A program made the position numbers and the translations under genes. A stretch of DNA of 64,000 nucleotides, taken from contig OZ243969.1 of the NCBI GenBank assembly GCA_965214675.1, positions 806,001 through 870,000 on the forward strand. Direction: 5' to 3'. Under the pieces are notes generated by a model. It made no database searches, was not told the DNA's origin, and saw only the letters and a list, made by a program, of their open reading frames with translations. Source of the DNA: WTFY01 sp965214675 (GTDB lineage Bacteria > Pseudomonadota > Gammaproteobacteria > UBA4575). Below are positions 42,259 to 51,639 of this stretch, in pieces (position 1 is the stretch's first letter; each line of letters opens with the position of its first letter).

Positions 42259-43862
42259 TCTCCAATGGGCTTAACTGAACCTGTGATGACCTCCGCCCCA
42301 AAACTCGACCTGAACGCTTTGACAACCTCGTCTTCTTCGACATGTTTTTCTGCCAGAGACTGCCTCTCATCCATGGCACGGGTTTTCTCTTTGGCCGGGG
42401 TATCGATTTCTTGATCTGTGAGTGTAATCTCCAACTTCACATTCTGACTGAAATACGCATCCAATGCCTGTTGCAATTTTCGACGGGCATTCGCAATGGC
42501 AATCCCTTCATCCTGCTTTGCCAGGCTCAGGACCAGACTGTCATGGGTAGCCGCTGCCACGCTGCAACGTTCAGCCAGATTTTTGGTAGCACCCTGTACA
42601 TTCAGCTTCTCGACCAGGTCGTACCAGCGTTCATTTTGGGCAAGTTCGCCGAGCAAGTGCTTTTGAGGGAGTTCCACGCTCTCCTGAACATCCTGGGGAG
42701 ACTCCACCCTTTCCTGAATTTTCTCAGGCGCCACATCCGTTGGGGGGGGCTTAACGTCTTGTCCACTGTGCTCCTGATCGGCCTGGCGGAACGTGAGCAT
42801 GCGCAGTAATGTCATTTCCAGCGCACCTTGCTGTGAAGTGTACAGATTCATGTCGCGTCGGCCGACAAGTGCGATCTGGTAAAAAAGCTGTATGTCCTCG
42901 GGGCTTCGCTGTTTGGCCAACAGTTCTACAAGGTCTCCCTCTGGCCCAGGTGATCCCTGAATATCCGGAACCGCCTGGAAAATTGCAGCCTGATGCAGGA
43001 TCCCGATCAGGTCTTCGAACAGGGCACTGAAATCAGCAGAGAGCTGCGCAAGTTCGTGTAAATATCGCATGATTCGAGCAGCATCCTCGTCGATCAGCGC
43101 CTGCATCAACTTATGCATGTACTCCCTTGGCACGGTACCCAACATCTCATGCATGGCGCTGTCAGTGACATTTTCCTTGCTATAGGCGATGGCCTGATCC
43201 AGCAGGCTCAATGCATCACGCATACTCCCGTCTGCCACCCGTGCAATGGAGTGCAATGCTGGTTTTTCAAATGGCACATCCTCTGCCTGCATGATTTTTT
43301 CCAGCTGTTGCACGACAGCATCATCCGGTAACTTCTTGAGGTTGAACTGCAGGCAGCGAGACAGCACGGTCATCGGCAACTTCTGCGGGTCCGTGGTCGC
43401 AAGCAGAAATTTCACATGCGAGGGGGGTTCCTCCAGGGTCTTCAGCAACGCATTGAAGCTATGCCCTGACAGCATGTGGACTTCATCGATCAGATATACC
43501 TTGAAATGGCCCCGTGTCGGGCTGTACTGAACGTTATCGAGCAGTTCACGGGTATCCTCAACTTTGGTACGCGAGGCCGCATCCACTTCGATCAGGTCAA
43601 TGTACCTGCCCTCATCAATTTCCTGACAAGCACTGCAGACTCCACAGGGGGCAGCACTGGTCCCGGCCTCACAATTCAGGCACTTGGCAAAAATTCGTGC
43701 CAGTGTCGTTTTTCCCACCCCCCGAGTGCCCGTAAAGAGGTAGGCATGATGCAGTCGCTGCTGGTCCAGGGCATTCGATAATGCCTTCACGACATGCATC
43801 TGGCCCACGACTTCAGTAAAGTTTCTGGGGCGCCACTTGCGTGCTAATGCTTGGTAACTCAT
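42255..43862 (-). CDS. dnaX: DNA polymerase III subunits gamma/tau
   Basis: 535 residues. The Walker A motif is GTRGVGKTTLARIFA, zinc cysteines are CLNCEAGTSAAPCGVCSAC, and the Walker B/DExx is YLIDEVHMLS. The tau-specific C-terminal region is present but rather short, with an acidic/proline linker near 375-410. It is the clamp-loader ATPase. I see no clear slippery run with stimulators for programmed gamma production. Confidence 0.97.
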   Translation of the reverse strand: MSYQALARKWRPRNFTEVVGQMHVVKALSNALDQQRLHHAYLFTGTRGVGKTTLARIFAKCLNCEAGTSAAPCGVCSACQEIDEGRYIDLIEVDAASRTKVEDTRELLDNVQYSPTRGHFKVYLIDEVHMLSGHSFNALLKTLEEPPSHVKFLLATTDPQKLPMTVLSRCLQFNLKKLPDDAVVQQLEKIMQAEDVPFEKPALHSIARVADGSMRDALSLLDQAIAYSKENVTDSAMHEMLGTVPREYMHKLMQALIDEDAARIMRYLHELAQLSADFSALFEDLIGILHQAAIFQAVPDIQGSPGPEGDLVELLAKQRSPEDIQLFYQIALVGRRDMNLYTSQQGALEMTLLRMLTFRQADQEHSGQDVKPPPTDVAPEKIQERVESPQDVQESVELPQKHLLGELAQNERWYDLVEKLNVQGATKNLAERCSVAAATHDSLVLSLAKQDEGIAIANARRKLQQALDAYFSQNVKLEITLTDQEIDTPAKEKTRAMDERQSLAEKHVEEDEVVKAFRSSFGAEVITGSVKPIGE

Positions 43863-43897
43863 TGCCAGGATTCTACAGACATGCCTGTCTTTGCTGC

Positions 43898-43991
<94 letters not shown>

Positions 43992-44122
43992 AGGATACTG
44001 ATACAGACCGCATACTGACTATAACCCAACCGTCTGGGATTTTAAAACGACCTGACCCGAGGCAGGCAAGACGTCTGTCAGCGCACAACCTGCCAGTGAA
44101 GATGTGCTGCGGTTTCTGATGC

Positions 44123-45751
44123 TCAGTGTTCTCCCCGTGCTTCCAGAATCATGAGATCAAGAATCTCCTGGCTGGTAATGATGCCCAGAAACTCTCTGGA
44201 TTTTTCATCCAGTACCGGCATCACGGAAAGCGAGTTCTCGGTCATTTTCTGCAGTGCATCCTCTACGGGTTCACTCAACCAGACACATGGAGGATCCTGG
44301 CGCATGAATTTACCTACAGGCGTACCGGTCCATGAGTTTTTGGGCAGATAGCGCAACATGTCCAAGGCTACAGTGCCGAGGAGACGGCCTTGTTCCACAA
44401 TCACATAGTCACGCTGGTACGGGACAACCCAACGGTCTACAAACGCACGCACAGACAGTGACGAATCGGGATAGGTTCGCGAACGGTCGAGGATGTCATC
44501 CACAGTAATGTCATCCAGTGCAAAGTCCAGATGGGCCAGCGATGGCATCTGCGCGGCGGATTGATCAGCATGCTCCGATGACTTGACCCTGCTGATGGCG
44601 AAGTTGATCACTGGCGGTACCAGAAGGATATGGGCCACCATGATCAACACGAGAAGGGAAAATATGCTTTGTCCGATGACACCCGTCTCAAGAAGCACCA
44701 GCAACAGTGCAATCTCGGCAACACCCTTTGCCATCATTCCCGTAGCCAGTGTGAACGGCATTTCCTGGCGAGTGACAAATGCACCTGTGAGTGCTCCTGC
44801 AAACTTCCCCACAAAAGGAACGATCACCAATGCTGCAATCGTCAATACTGGCAGCTCGATGAAAGAAATGCTCAGGTGCAGGCCGGCTGCAGCAAAAAAG
44901 AGCGGCACGAAGAACCCTTCTGCAATACCACGCATTCCCGGCACGATATCGCGTCGCACCTGATAAGGAAGTCCAGACAGCGCCGAGCCGAATAACAAAG
45001 CGCCCAGTGAACCGTGAAGACCCAACTTTGCAGCGCCGGATACGGTCAGGAACAATCCGCCCAAAACCAGACCAAAGGAGAGTTGCGGTACGTGCAAAAA
45101 CCGTTTCAGCAGTATGATCACGGACGGCATAACCCGGCTGGCCAATACCCAGGTCACTACGGTGAAGGCGACAATCTGACCAATCAGGATAAATACACCA
45201 CTCCAGCTCAATAAATGAGCATGTTCGCCAATGGTGAATCCCACCAGCAACAAGGCCAACAATTCGGCCATGAGCGCCGTAGTGAATATCCTGATCCCGA
45301 TCGGCTTTCGAATGTGTCCTTCGTCAACCAGCGCCTTGGCCGCAAGCCCCAGACTGGTCAGGGATAGAATTCCAGCAAGGCATATCGATTCCGTAAAGTT
45401 CAGGCCGAGTCCGAAATCGTAGACCAGGTCACTGGTGACAGTCATGATCGCCAACATGGGTACTAGAACCGATATAACTGCAGCGACGACGAAACGCCCA
45501 TGAAAGGCAGCAGCAAAGCTGGGTATGTCGAGTTCATCCAGGCCAATGAGGAAGAACAGAAGGAAGATGCCTATCCCAAGGAGTATCTGCATCTCGCCGG
45601 TAGGCTCGACGATGCCCGTGACCGGACCCAATACAACCCCAACCACCGTGTAAGCTACTATGGAGTTCACGCGAAAGCGCTTGAGGACACCCTCGGTCAG
45701 CTTTGTGGCCAAGACCAGAAGGCCGATGGATAACAGCGCTTCCTCAATCAT
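44123..45751 (-). CDS. CPA2-family cation:proton antiporter with C-terminal CBS domains
   Basis: 542 residues. About twelve hydrophobic helices cover residues 1-385, including the antiporter segments VAYTVVGVVLGPVTG and GSLGALLFGSALSGLP. The C-terminal 120 residues form a CBS pair (RTYPDSSLSVRAFVDRW ... SVMPVLDEKSREFLGIITSQEILDLM) that may sense nucleotides. KefB/YbaL-type exchangers move K+ or Na+ against protons. There is no TrkA-N domain. Ion specificity is unknown. Confidence 0.9.
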   Translation of the reverse strand: MIEEALLSIGLLVLATKLTEGVLKRFRVNSIVAYTVVGVVLGPVTGIVEPTGEMQILLGIGIFLLFFLIGLDELDIPSFAAAFHGRFVVAAVISVLVPMLAIMTVTSDLVYDFGLGLNFTESICLAGILSLTSLGLAAKALVDEGHIRKPIGIRIFTTALMAELLALLLVGFTIGEHAHLLSWSGVFILIGQIVAFTVVTWVLASRVMPSVIILLKRFLHVPQLSFGLVLGGLFLTVSGAAKLGLHGSLGALLFGSALSGLPYQVRRDIVPGMRGIAEGFFVPLFFAAAGLHLSISFIELPVLTIAALVIVPFVGKFAGALTGAFVTRQEMPFTLATGMMAKGVAEIALLLVLLETGVIGQSIFSLLVLIMVAHILLVPPVINFAISRVKSSEHADQSAAQMPSLAHLDFALDDITVDDILDRSRTYPDSSLSVRAFVDRWVVPYQRDYVIVEQGRLLGTVALDMLRYLPKNSWTGTPVGKFMRQDPPCVWLSEPVEDALQKMTENSLSVMPVLDEKSREFLGIITSQEILDLMILEARGEH

Positions 45752-46109
45752 TCCCGGAAAAATGCCTGTATTGAAATTTTGTCTGATTCAGGGTTGAAGA
45801 ACCGACCAAAATGCCACTGATCCAGTTATTAATACACAGTCCCATAACACTCAAAAAAACACCATTGATCCACGAATCCTAGTGCTGAGCATGCCAGGGC
45901 GACTACAGCCTATGTATGCATTTGCAAAGCCCTGCATCCCCTTCAGTTATCTAGCGACTGACGGTGTCTGTCTTCGACAGCCCAATCAGCTACCCCGGCA
46001 TTCAAGATGCAAGTCTTACATGAGTAAAACAGAATAATGCAAGGCAGCCTTGACCTTGCATCGGTGATGCTTGCAGCCACCGAATGTACACTTAACCCTG
46101 TTTGTTTAG
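45752..46109. other. Intergenic region, no gene seen
   Basis: About 360 bases without a plausible coding frame. On the minus strand around 45957-46000 it contains GCCGGGGTAGCTGATTGGGC, which looks like the 5' arm of a tRNA. No matching anticodon or T-arm follows, so it is at most a degenerate fragment. Confidence 0.35.
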
Positions 46110-46201
46110 TGGCGGAGAGAGAGGGATTCGAACCCTCGGTGCCCCGTTGAGGACACACTCACTTTCCAGGCGAGCCCGTTCGACCACTCCGGCATCTCTC
46201 C
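46110..46201 (-). tRNA. tRNA-Ser (anticodon GGA)
   Basis: A 92-nt class II tRNA with encoded CCA. Acceptor GGAGAGA pairs with UCUCUCC, the anticodon loop reads CUGGAAA in a CUCGC/GUGAG stem, a long variable arm follows, and the T-loop is GGGTTCGAATCCC. It reads UCC and UCU codons. Confidence 0.97.
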
Positions 46202-46284
46202 AAGATGGACTCAAATGAACACCCTTAAACAACTCGCCCCCCAGCTGCATCATCGGAGAAAATCCAGCCCTGTATTAAAATCCG

Positions 46285-46626
46285 TCAGGATTCTTTGCCC
46301 TGGTCATTGCTCCCGGGGGTGTAGACTGATGACGGGAAATGCGCGACGTTCTCCCCAGCGTCAGAAATTTTAGCGATCCCCTGCTTGTCCACTTCGTCTA
46401 TCCGAATTACCGCATGCATGGGCACAAAAAAACGTTTTACTTGCTCAAATTCGGATTTAAGCTTTTCTTCACCTGGATCTACTACCACTGTCGAGCGCTC
46501 GTTAAATGCCAGCTCCTCAATAGTAATAAATCCATACAAATCAGATTGATACACCTGGTTTGCAAAAACCTCATACACTTTATCCAGGTTATAGAAACTG
46601 ATCTTGTAAAGCTGCTTTTTCGGCAT
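46285..46626 (-). CDS. DUF1820 family protein
   Basis: 113 residues from MPKKQLYKISFYN. It matches the small gammaproteobacterial DUF1820 family: KVYEVFANQVYQSDLYGFITIEEL, then EKLKSEFEQVKRFFVPMHAVIRIDEV. Function is unknown. It sits between tRNA-Ser and icd. Confidence 0.88.
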   Translation of the reverse strand: MPKKQLYKISFYNLDKVYEVFANQVYQSDLYGFITIEELAFNERSTVVVDPGEEKLKSEFEQVKRFFVPMHAVIRIDEVDKQGIAKISDAGENVAHFPSSVYTPGSNDQGKES

Positions 46627-46741
46627 TGTCAAACTTCTTTCTCTTCAGAGTATCCCGGGCCATTTCATCTGGACTGCATATTGTATGCAGAACAGGGGCC
46701 CACCCGTGAAGCCTTGCCATCCACCACTGACGGTCTCAGGC

Positions 46742-48079
46742 TCACATGCTTTTGATAATCGCATCTCCGAAACCCGAGGTACTCACCAGAGTAGCCCCCG
46801 GCATCAGTCGTTCGAGGTCTTCCTGCACCTCTTTTGAGGTGCCCGGTCGTCGCGCCCTGGTCTGAATTCCTGCCCGGGCGCGGGCCAGATCATACGTCAC
46901 CGTCCGGGATGCAATGGCACCTGATATTCCGGCAATCACCAGATCAGCGGCCTCTGTCCATCCTATATGACGCAACATCATTTCTGCAGACAAGATAATT
47001 GATCCGGGGTTTACCCGGTCTTTACCTGCATGGGTAGGTGCAGTTCCATGGGTTGCTTCAAAGCAGGCAATATCATCCGAGATGTTTGCACCGGGTGCAA
47101 TTCCAATTCCTCCAACCTGTGCAGCCAAGGCATCTGAAATATAGTCTCCATTCAGGTTCAGGGTCGCAATCACCTCATAGCTTTCCGGCTTTAACAAGAT
47201 CTGCTGCAAGAAGTTATCTGCAATAATATCCTTGACGATAATGTCATTCCCGTTGTTGGGGTTTTTAATCTTGCACCAGGGACCCTCGCCTATCACTTCG
47301 GCATCAAACTCATTCACCGCCAGCTCATATCCCCAGTTTCGAAATGCCCCTTCTGTAAATTTCATGATGTTGCCCTTATGTACGAGGGAAACAGATTTAC
47401 GATTATTGTCTATTGCATAATGGATCGCCTTGCGGACCAGACGAACCGAGCCTTCTTTCGAAACAGGCTTGATTCCAATACCCGAAGTCTTTGGAAAACG
47501 GATTTTTGTAACATTCATTTCCTCACGCAAAAACTCGATCAGTTTTTTCACCTCATCGCTTTGCGCTTCCCATTCAATCCCCGCATAGATATCCTCAGTA
47601 TTCTCCCTAAAGATCACCATGTCGGTCGTCCCTGAATCCTTCATCGGGGTGGGTGTGCCGGGGAAGTAACGAATCGGACGTACACATGCGAACAGGTCCA
47701 GCATTTGACGTATGGCTACGTTTAATGAGCGCATGCCTTCACCCACCGGTGTAGCCAGAGGCCCTTTGATCGATACAACGTATTTTTTCATCACCTCGAG
47801 TGTTTCATCCGGCAGGTAGTGGTGATCACCGTATAAACGTGCAGCTTTCTCGCCTGCGTAGATCTCCATCCAGCTGATACGACGCTTGCCTCCATAGGCC
47901 TGCTTGACCGCTGCGGCAACCACCCGACGCATGACGGGAGTTACATCCAGGCCTATTCCATCCCCTTCTATAAATGGAATGATCGGCTTGTCTGGAACCT
48001 CCAGGCTTTTGTCCGGATTAAGCGCAATTGCTTCTCCCTCGGCAGGGATTTGGACATGTTCATAGGGCTTGTGCTGCAT
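46742..48079 (-). CDS. icd: NADP-dependent isocitrate dehydrogenase
   Basis: 445 residues from an ATG with GAGAG upstream; GTG three codons earlier is possible. It has the E. coli-type Icd pattern: IPFIEGDGIGLDVTP, the substrate loop LNVAIRQMLDLFACVRP, the FRENTEDIYAGIEWE loop, and NLNGDYISDALAAQVGGIG. It oxidises isocitrate to 2-oxoglutarate. aceA lies directly upstream on the same strand, so the branch point of the glyoxylate bypass is encoded together. Confidence 0.97.
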   Translation of the reverse strand: MQHKPYEHVQIPAEGEAIALNPDKSLEVPDKPIIPFIEGDGIGLDVTPVMRRVVAAAVKQAYGGKRRISWMEIYAGEKAARLYGDHHYLPDETLEVMKKYVVSIKGPLATPVGEGMRSLNVAIRQMLDLFACVRPIRYFPGTPTPMKDSGTTDMVIFRENTEDIYAGIEWEAQSDEVKKLIEFLREEMNVTKIRFPKTSGIGIKPVSKEGSVRLVRKAIHYAIDNNRKSVSLVHKGNIMKFTEGAFRNWGYELAVNEFDAEVIGEGPWCKIKNPNNGNDIIVKDIIADNFLQQILLKPESYEVIATLNLNGDYISDALAAQVGGIGIAPGANISDDIACFEATHGTAPTHAGKDRVNPGSIILSAEMMLRHIGWTEAADLVIAGISGAIASRTVTYDLARARAGIQTRARRPGTSKEVQEDLERLMPGATLVSTSGFGDAIIKSM

Positions 48080-48195
48080 AACGTGCACTCTCAGGAAAAC
48101 ACCGACTGGTGTCTAATTATAGCAAGGCTGTGGGCCAATTAAGATTTCAATCAAGTGACAGCGCACAGGCACCATGCCTGCCGGGTCTTGGGGCA

Positions 48196-49494
48196 TCACT
48201 CAGCTTTGGAGTCAAACTGATCCTCTTCCGTGGAACCCGTCAGTGCAGTAACCGAAGACTGGCCGCCCTGGATGGTAGTGGTCACATCATCAAAGTACCC
48301 TGCACCTACCTCCTGCTGATGACTGACGAAGGTGTAGCCGCGTTCTCGCGCTTCAAACTCAGGCTCCTGCACCATGTTTACATAGGCCGTCATGCCTTCC
48401 TTTGCGTATCCTTGGGCAAGGTCAAACATGTGGTACCACATGTTATGAATGCCAGCCAGGGTAATGAACTGATACTTGTAGCCCATGGCACCGAGTTCAC
48501 GCTGGAATTTCGCGATCGTGGCGTCATCCAGGTTCTTTTTCCAGTTAAATGAAGGGGAGCAGTTATACGCCAGCAACTGTTCCGGGTGCTCCTTGTGTAC
48601 TCCATCTGCAAAGGCCTTGGCAAATTCCAGGTCAGGGGTACCGGTTTCGCACCAGACCAGATCCGCATATTCGGCATACGCCACACCTCGTGCGACTGCC
48701 TGGTCCAAACCATTGTTTACCCGCATGAAGCCTTCAGAGGTTCGCTCTCCAGTCAAGAACGGCTTGTCCCTTTTATCGAAATCGGAAGTCAGAAGATTGG
48801 CAGCCTCGGCATCGGTCCGTCCCAGTATCACTGTTGGGACACCCATCACGTCCGCGGCAAGCCTTGCTGCATTGAGTTTCTGGCAGGCCTCCTGGGTTGG
48901 CACTAGCACCTTGCCGCCCATGTGTCCGCATTTTTTGACTGCAGCAAGTTGGTCCTCGAAGTGCACCCCTGCCGCGCCGGCTACAATCATGTTCTTCATC
49001 AGCTCAAAAGCATTCAGCACCCCGCCAAATCCGGCTTCGGCATCAGCAACAATCGGGATAAAGTAGTCAATCTCATCATCACCACGCGACCACTGAATTT
49101 CATCGGCACGCTTGAAAGCATTGTTGATACGCCGCACTACCGTGGGGACAGAGTCATAGGCATAGAGCGACTGGTCCGGGTACATGGTCTCGCTTGTGTT
49201 GGCATCGGCGGCGACCTGCCAGCCAGATAGATAGATGGCCTTGATGCCCGCCTTGACCTGCTGTACGGCCTGCCCGCCTGTCAAGGCGCCCAGGCAATTG
49301 ATGTAATCTTCCTCGTTTACAAGCTTCCAGAGCTTCTCTGCACCATTTTTTGCAAGTGTATGCTCTATTCGCAAAGAACCTCGCAGTCGCACCACATCCT
49401 CGGCGGTGTAGTCACGTCGTACGTTTTTCCATCGAGGATTGGTCGCCCAGTCCTTTTCCAGTTCCTTGACCTGTTCAGCTCTGCTATCACTCAC
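48196..49494 (-). CDS. aceA: Isocitrate lyase
   Basis: 432 residues with a probable GTG start at 49494, eight bases after AAGGAG. It has the active-site loop KKCGHMGGKVLVP, the GLNAARLAADVMG-like helix, WCETGTPDLEFAK and YNCSPSFNWKKNL. It splits isocitrate to glyoxylate and succinate. In a C1 organism this can serve the glyoxylate bypass or glyoxylate regeneration for a serine cycle. No malate synthase or serine-cycle gene is in the window to decide. Confidence 0.97.
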   Translation of the reverse strand: MSDSRAEQVKELEKDWATNPRWKNVRRDYTAEDVVRLRGSLRIEHTLAKNGAEKLWKLVNEEDYINCLGALTGGQAVQQVKAGIKAIYLSGWQVAADANTSETMYPDQSLYAYDSVPTVVRRINNAFKRADEIQWSRGDDEIDYFIPIVADAEAGFGGVLNAFELMKNMIVAGAAGVHFEDQLAAVKKCGHMGGKVLVPTQEACQKLNAARLAADVMGVPTVILGRTDAEAANLLTSDFDKRDKPFLTGERTSEGFMRVNNGLDQAVARGVAYAEYADLVWCETGTPDLEFAKAFADGVHKEHPEQLLAYNCSPSFNWKKNLDDATIAKFQRELGAMGYKYQFITLAGIHNMWYHMFDLAQGYAKEGMTAYVNMVQEPEFEARERGYTFVSHQQEVGAGYFDDVTTTIQGGQSSVTALTGSTEEDQFDSKAE

Positions 49495-49648
49495 AACCAC
49501 TTCTCCTTGATGAAGCTCTAAAAATCATTCAAATACTACTACTGACCCAAGAATTAAAGTCGAGACTCAAGCGCGAAGTGTATACTATCAGATACCAATT
49601 TGAAGTCACTATAAAATTCGCTTTGTACTCAATTGGTAATATCACCCC

Positions 49649-50137
49649 ATGATAGTTAACACCGCTGACCTGTGTGACGCGCATGAATCCAGCGTCTCCG
49701 TTGCAGAACCCCTGTTCCAGGATTTTGGGGGGATCGAATCCTTCCATGGGAAAATTGCCACCGTGCGATGTTTTGAGGACAACTCGCTCGTTCGGGAAGC
49801 GCTCAGGAGTCCCGGGGCGTCACAGGTTCTGGTGGTTGATGGCGGTGGCTCAAGGCGCAGGGCGCTGGTCGGTGATTTGCTTGCACAAGCCGGTGCAGAT
49901 AACCAGTGGGCCGGCATCATCGTGTTCGGGTGCATCCGGGATTCGCATGTTATCTCAACCATTCAGATCGGCTGCAAGGCGCTGGCCACCCTCCCGCTCA
50001 AGACGGAGAAAAAAGGCGCGGGAGAAAAAGACATACCGGTTCGTTTTGCAAGCGTGGACTTCATCCCTGGCCACTTCTTGTATGCAGACAAAGACGGAAT
50101 CATTGTAAGCGAAAAAAGCTTGATCACTGACTCCTGA
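49649..50137 (+). CDS. rraA: RraA-family protein (RNase E activity regulator)
   Basis: 162 residues, standard length. It shows TADLCDAHESSV at the start, then VLVVDGGGSRRRALVGDLLAQ, the WAGIIVFGCIRDS motif and VDFIPGHFLYADKDGIIVS at the C-terminus. Some members inhibit RNase E; others are 4-hydroxy-4-methyl-2-oxoglutarate aldolases. The short length fits RraA. The downstream hydrolase gene starts 2 bases after it ends. Confidence 0.93.
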   Translation: MIVNTADLCDAHESSVSVAEPLFQDFGGIESFHGKIATVRCFEDNSLVREALRSPGASQVLVVDGGGSRRRALVGDLLAQAGADNQWAGIIVFGCIRDSHVISTIQIGCKALATLPLKTEKKGAGEKDIPVRFASVDFIPGHFLYADKDGIIVSEKSLITDS

Positions 50138-50139
50138 AA

Positions 50140-51096
50140 ATGAAACCCGTTTTCTATGACTACGAGTTTGGCATCACCTGCATAGACACGATGCTTGCAC
50201 AGCCAGGGCGAGCTGCCTGCTACCTGCTGGTTCAGGATGGGAAGGCAGCCTTTATCGATACAGGTACCTCCCACACCGTGCCGTTCATGCTCGAGATCCT
50301 GAGAATGAAAAATGTTCCTGCAGAGGCTGTTGAATATGTCATTCCTACGCATGTACATCTGGACCATGCAGGAGGTGCCGGAGTACTGATGGAGGAATTG
50401 CCAAACGCCAAACTGGTCATTCATCCACGAGGCGCACCCCATATGATCGACCCTTCCAGGCTTGTGGCAGGAGCAACTGAAGTCTATGGAGAAGAGGATT
50501 TCCGAAGGCATTTCGGTGAAATTCGTGCCATCGATGAACAACGTGTGATCGTGGCTGAAGACATGTTCAGACTGAACCTTGCCGGCCGGGTCCTGACCAT
50601 GGTTCACACTCCTGGGCATGCCCGTCATCATTTTTGCATTTATGACGAAGTCAGTAACGGGTTTTTTGCGGGAGATACTTTCGGGCTTTCGTATAAAGAA
50701 CTGGATGATGAAAATGGTGCCTTTATCATGCCAACCACCACCCCGGTACAGTTCGACCCGGAGGCTTGGCAAGACTCCTTGACGCGCCTGCTCAGTTACC
50801 AGCCAGCCAACATGTATCTCACACATTTTGGCCGAGTGACTGAAGTCAGCCGCCTGGCACAGGAACTGCGACTGGATATCGAGAATTATGCAAAGATTGC
50901 CCGTCAACACAGACAGGCCTCTGATCGCCAAGAAAAAATCTGTGCATCGTTAACCGGGTATCTCCGGAAACGATTGAGCACACATAAAACGACCGAAGAC
51001 GTAAACCGGCTGACCGATTTCCTGGAGTATGACCTGCAACTTAATACTGCTGGACTGGAGGTCTGGCTGCAACGGCTGGAAAGACATTCGGCTTAG
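50140..51096 (+). CDS. Metallo-beta-lactamase-fold hydrolase
   Basis: 318 residues without a signal peptide. The zinc motif is PTHVHLDHAGGAGVL, then MVHTPGHARHHFCIYDE, FAGDTFGLSYKEL and LTHFG near 220. The C-terminal 90 residues are helical and basic. It resembles glyoxalase II-like or generic hydrolases; the substrate is unknown. Translationally linked to rraA. Confidence 0.85.
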   Translation: MKPVFYDYEFGITCIDTMLAQPGRAACYLLVQDGKAAFIDTGTSHTVPFMLEILRMKNVPAEAVEYVIPTHVHLDHAGGAGVLMEELPNAKLVIHPRGAPHMIDPSRLVAGATEVYGEEDFRRHFGEIRAIDEQRVIVAEDMFRLNLAGRVLTMVHTPGHARHHFCIYDEVSNGFFAGDTFGLSYKELDDENGAFIMPTTTPVQFDPEAWQDSLTRLLSYQPANMYLTHFGRVTEVSRLAQELRLDIENYAKIARQHRQASDRQEKICASLTGYLRKRLSTHKTTEDVNRLTDFLEYDLQLNTAGLEVWLQRLERHSA

Positions 51097-51138
51097 CCAT
51101 CGACTGCTGGCGGTCCCTGCTGTACATGGGCACAGATA

Positions 51139-51639
51139 TCATTTGCGCCGGGCCTGAAAAAAATCTTTCAGCAGCTGGCTGCACTCACCTTCCAGCACCC
51201 CTCCTGTGACTTCGACAGTGTGGTTATGACGTGTATCGCCTATCAAATCAAATACCGATCCTGCAGCCCCGGATTTGGGGTCGTAGGCACCAAATACGAG
51301 GCGCTCGACCCTTGCATGCAGTATGGAGCCAACACACATCACACACGGCTCCATGGTCACAAACAAGGTCGTACCAGGCAAACGATAATTATTGAGAGCG
51401 CTTGCAGCTGCACGTAGGGCTACCACTTCAGCATGAGCACTCGGATCGCTATCTATAATCGATCGATTGTGTCCATGTCCGATGACTTGCTCCCGGTGAA
51501 TGACCACAGCGCCTACCGGCACCTCCTGCACAGCCTCGGCAAGCTGTGCCTGCTTGAGGGCCTCAAGCATCCAGTACTCATCATCGCTCAAGGAAAGGGA
51601 TCCCGGTAATGATGTCCAATAGACGCCACCTACTCCCAC
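51139..51639 (-). CDS. tadA: tRNA adenosine(34) deaminase
   Basis: Up to 166 residues. The zinc-deaminase signatures are HAEVVALRAAA and TLFVTMEPCVMCVGSI, followed by VFGAYDPKSGAAGSV. It converts A34 to inosine in tRNA-Arg. The 5' end is uncertain: GTG at 51639 overlaps guaA, TTG at 51594 or ATG at 51570 would give shorter proteins, and the conserved DDEYWM lies between the last two. Confidence 0.95.
   Translation of the reverse strand: MGVGGVYWTSLPGSLSLSDDEYWMLEALKQAQLAEAVQEVPVGAVVIHREQVIGHGHNRSIIDSDPSAHAEVVALRAAASALNNYRLPGTTLFVTMEPCVMCVGSILHARVERLVFGAYDPKSGAAGSVFDLIGDTRHNHTVEVTGGVLEGECSQLLKDFFQARRK

Noticed and set aside
49963..50931. Minus-strand frame of 322 codons
   Set aside because: It lies opposite rraA and a lactamase-fold hydrolase, both with clear motifs; the antisense translation shows no family features.
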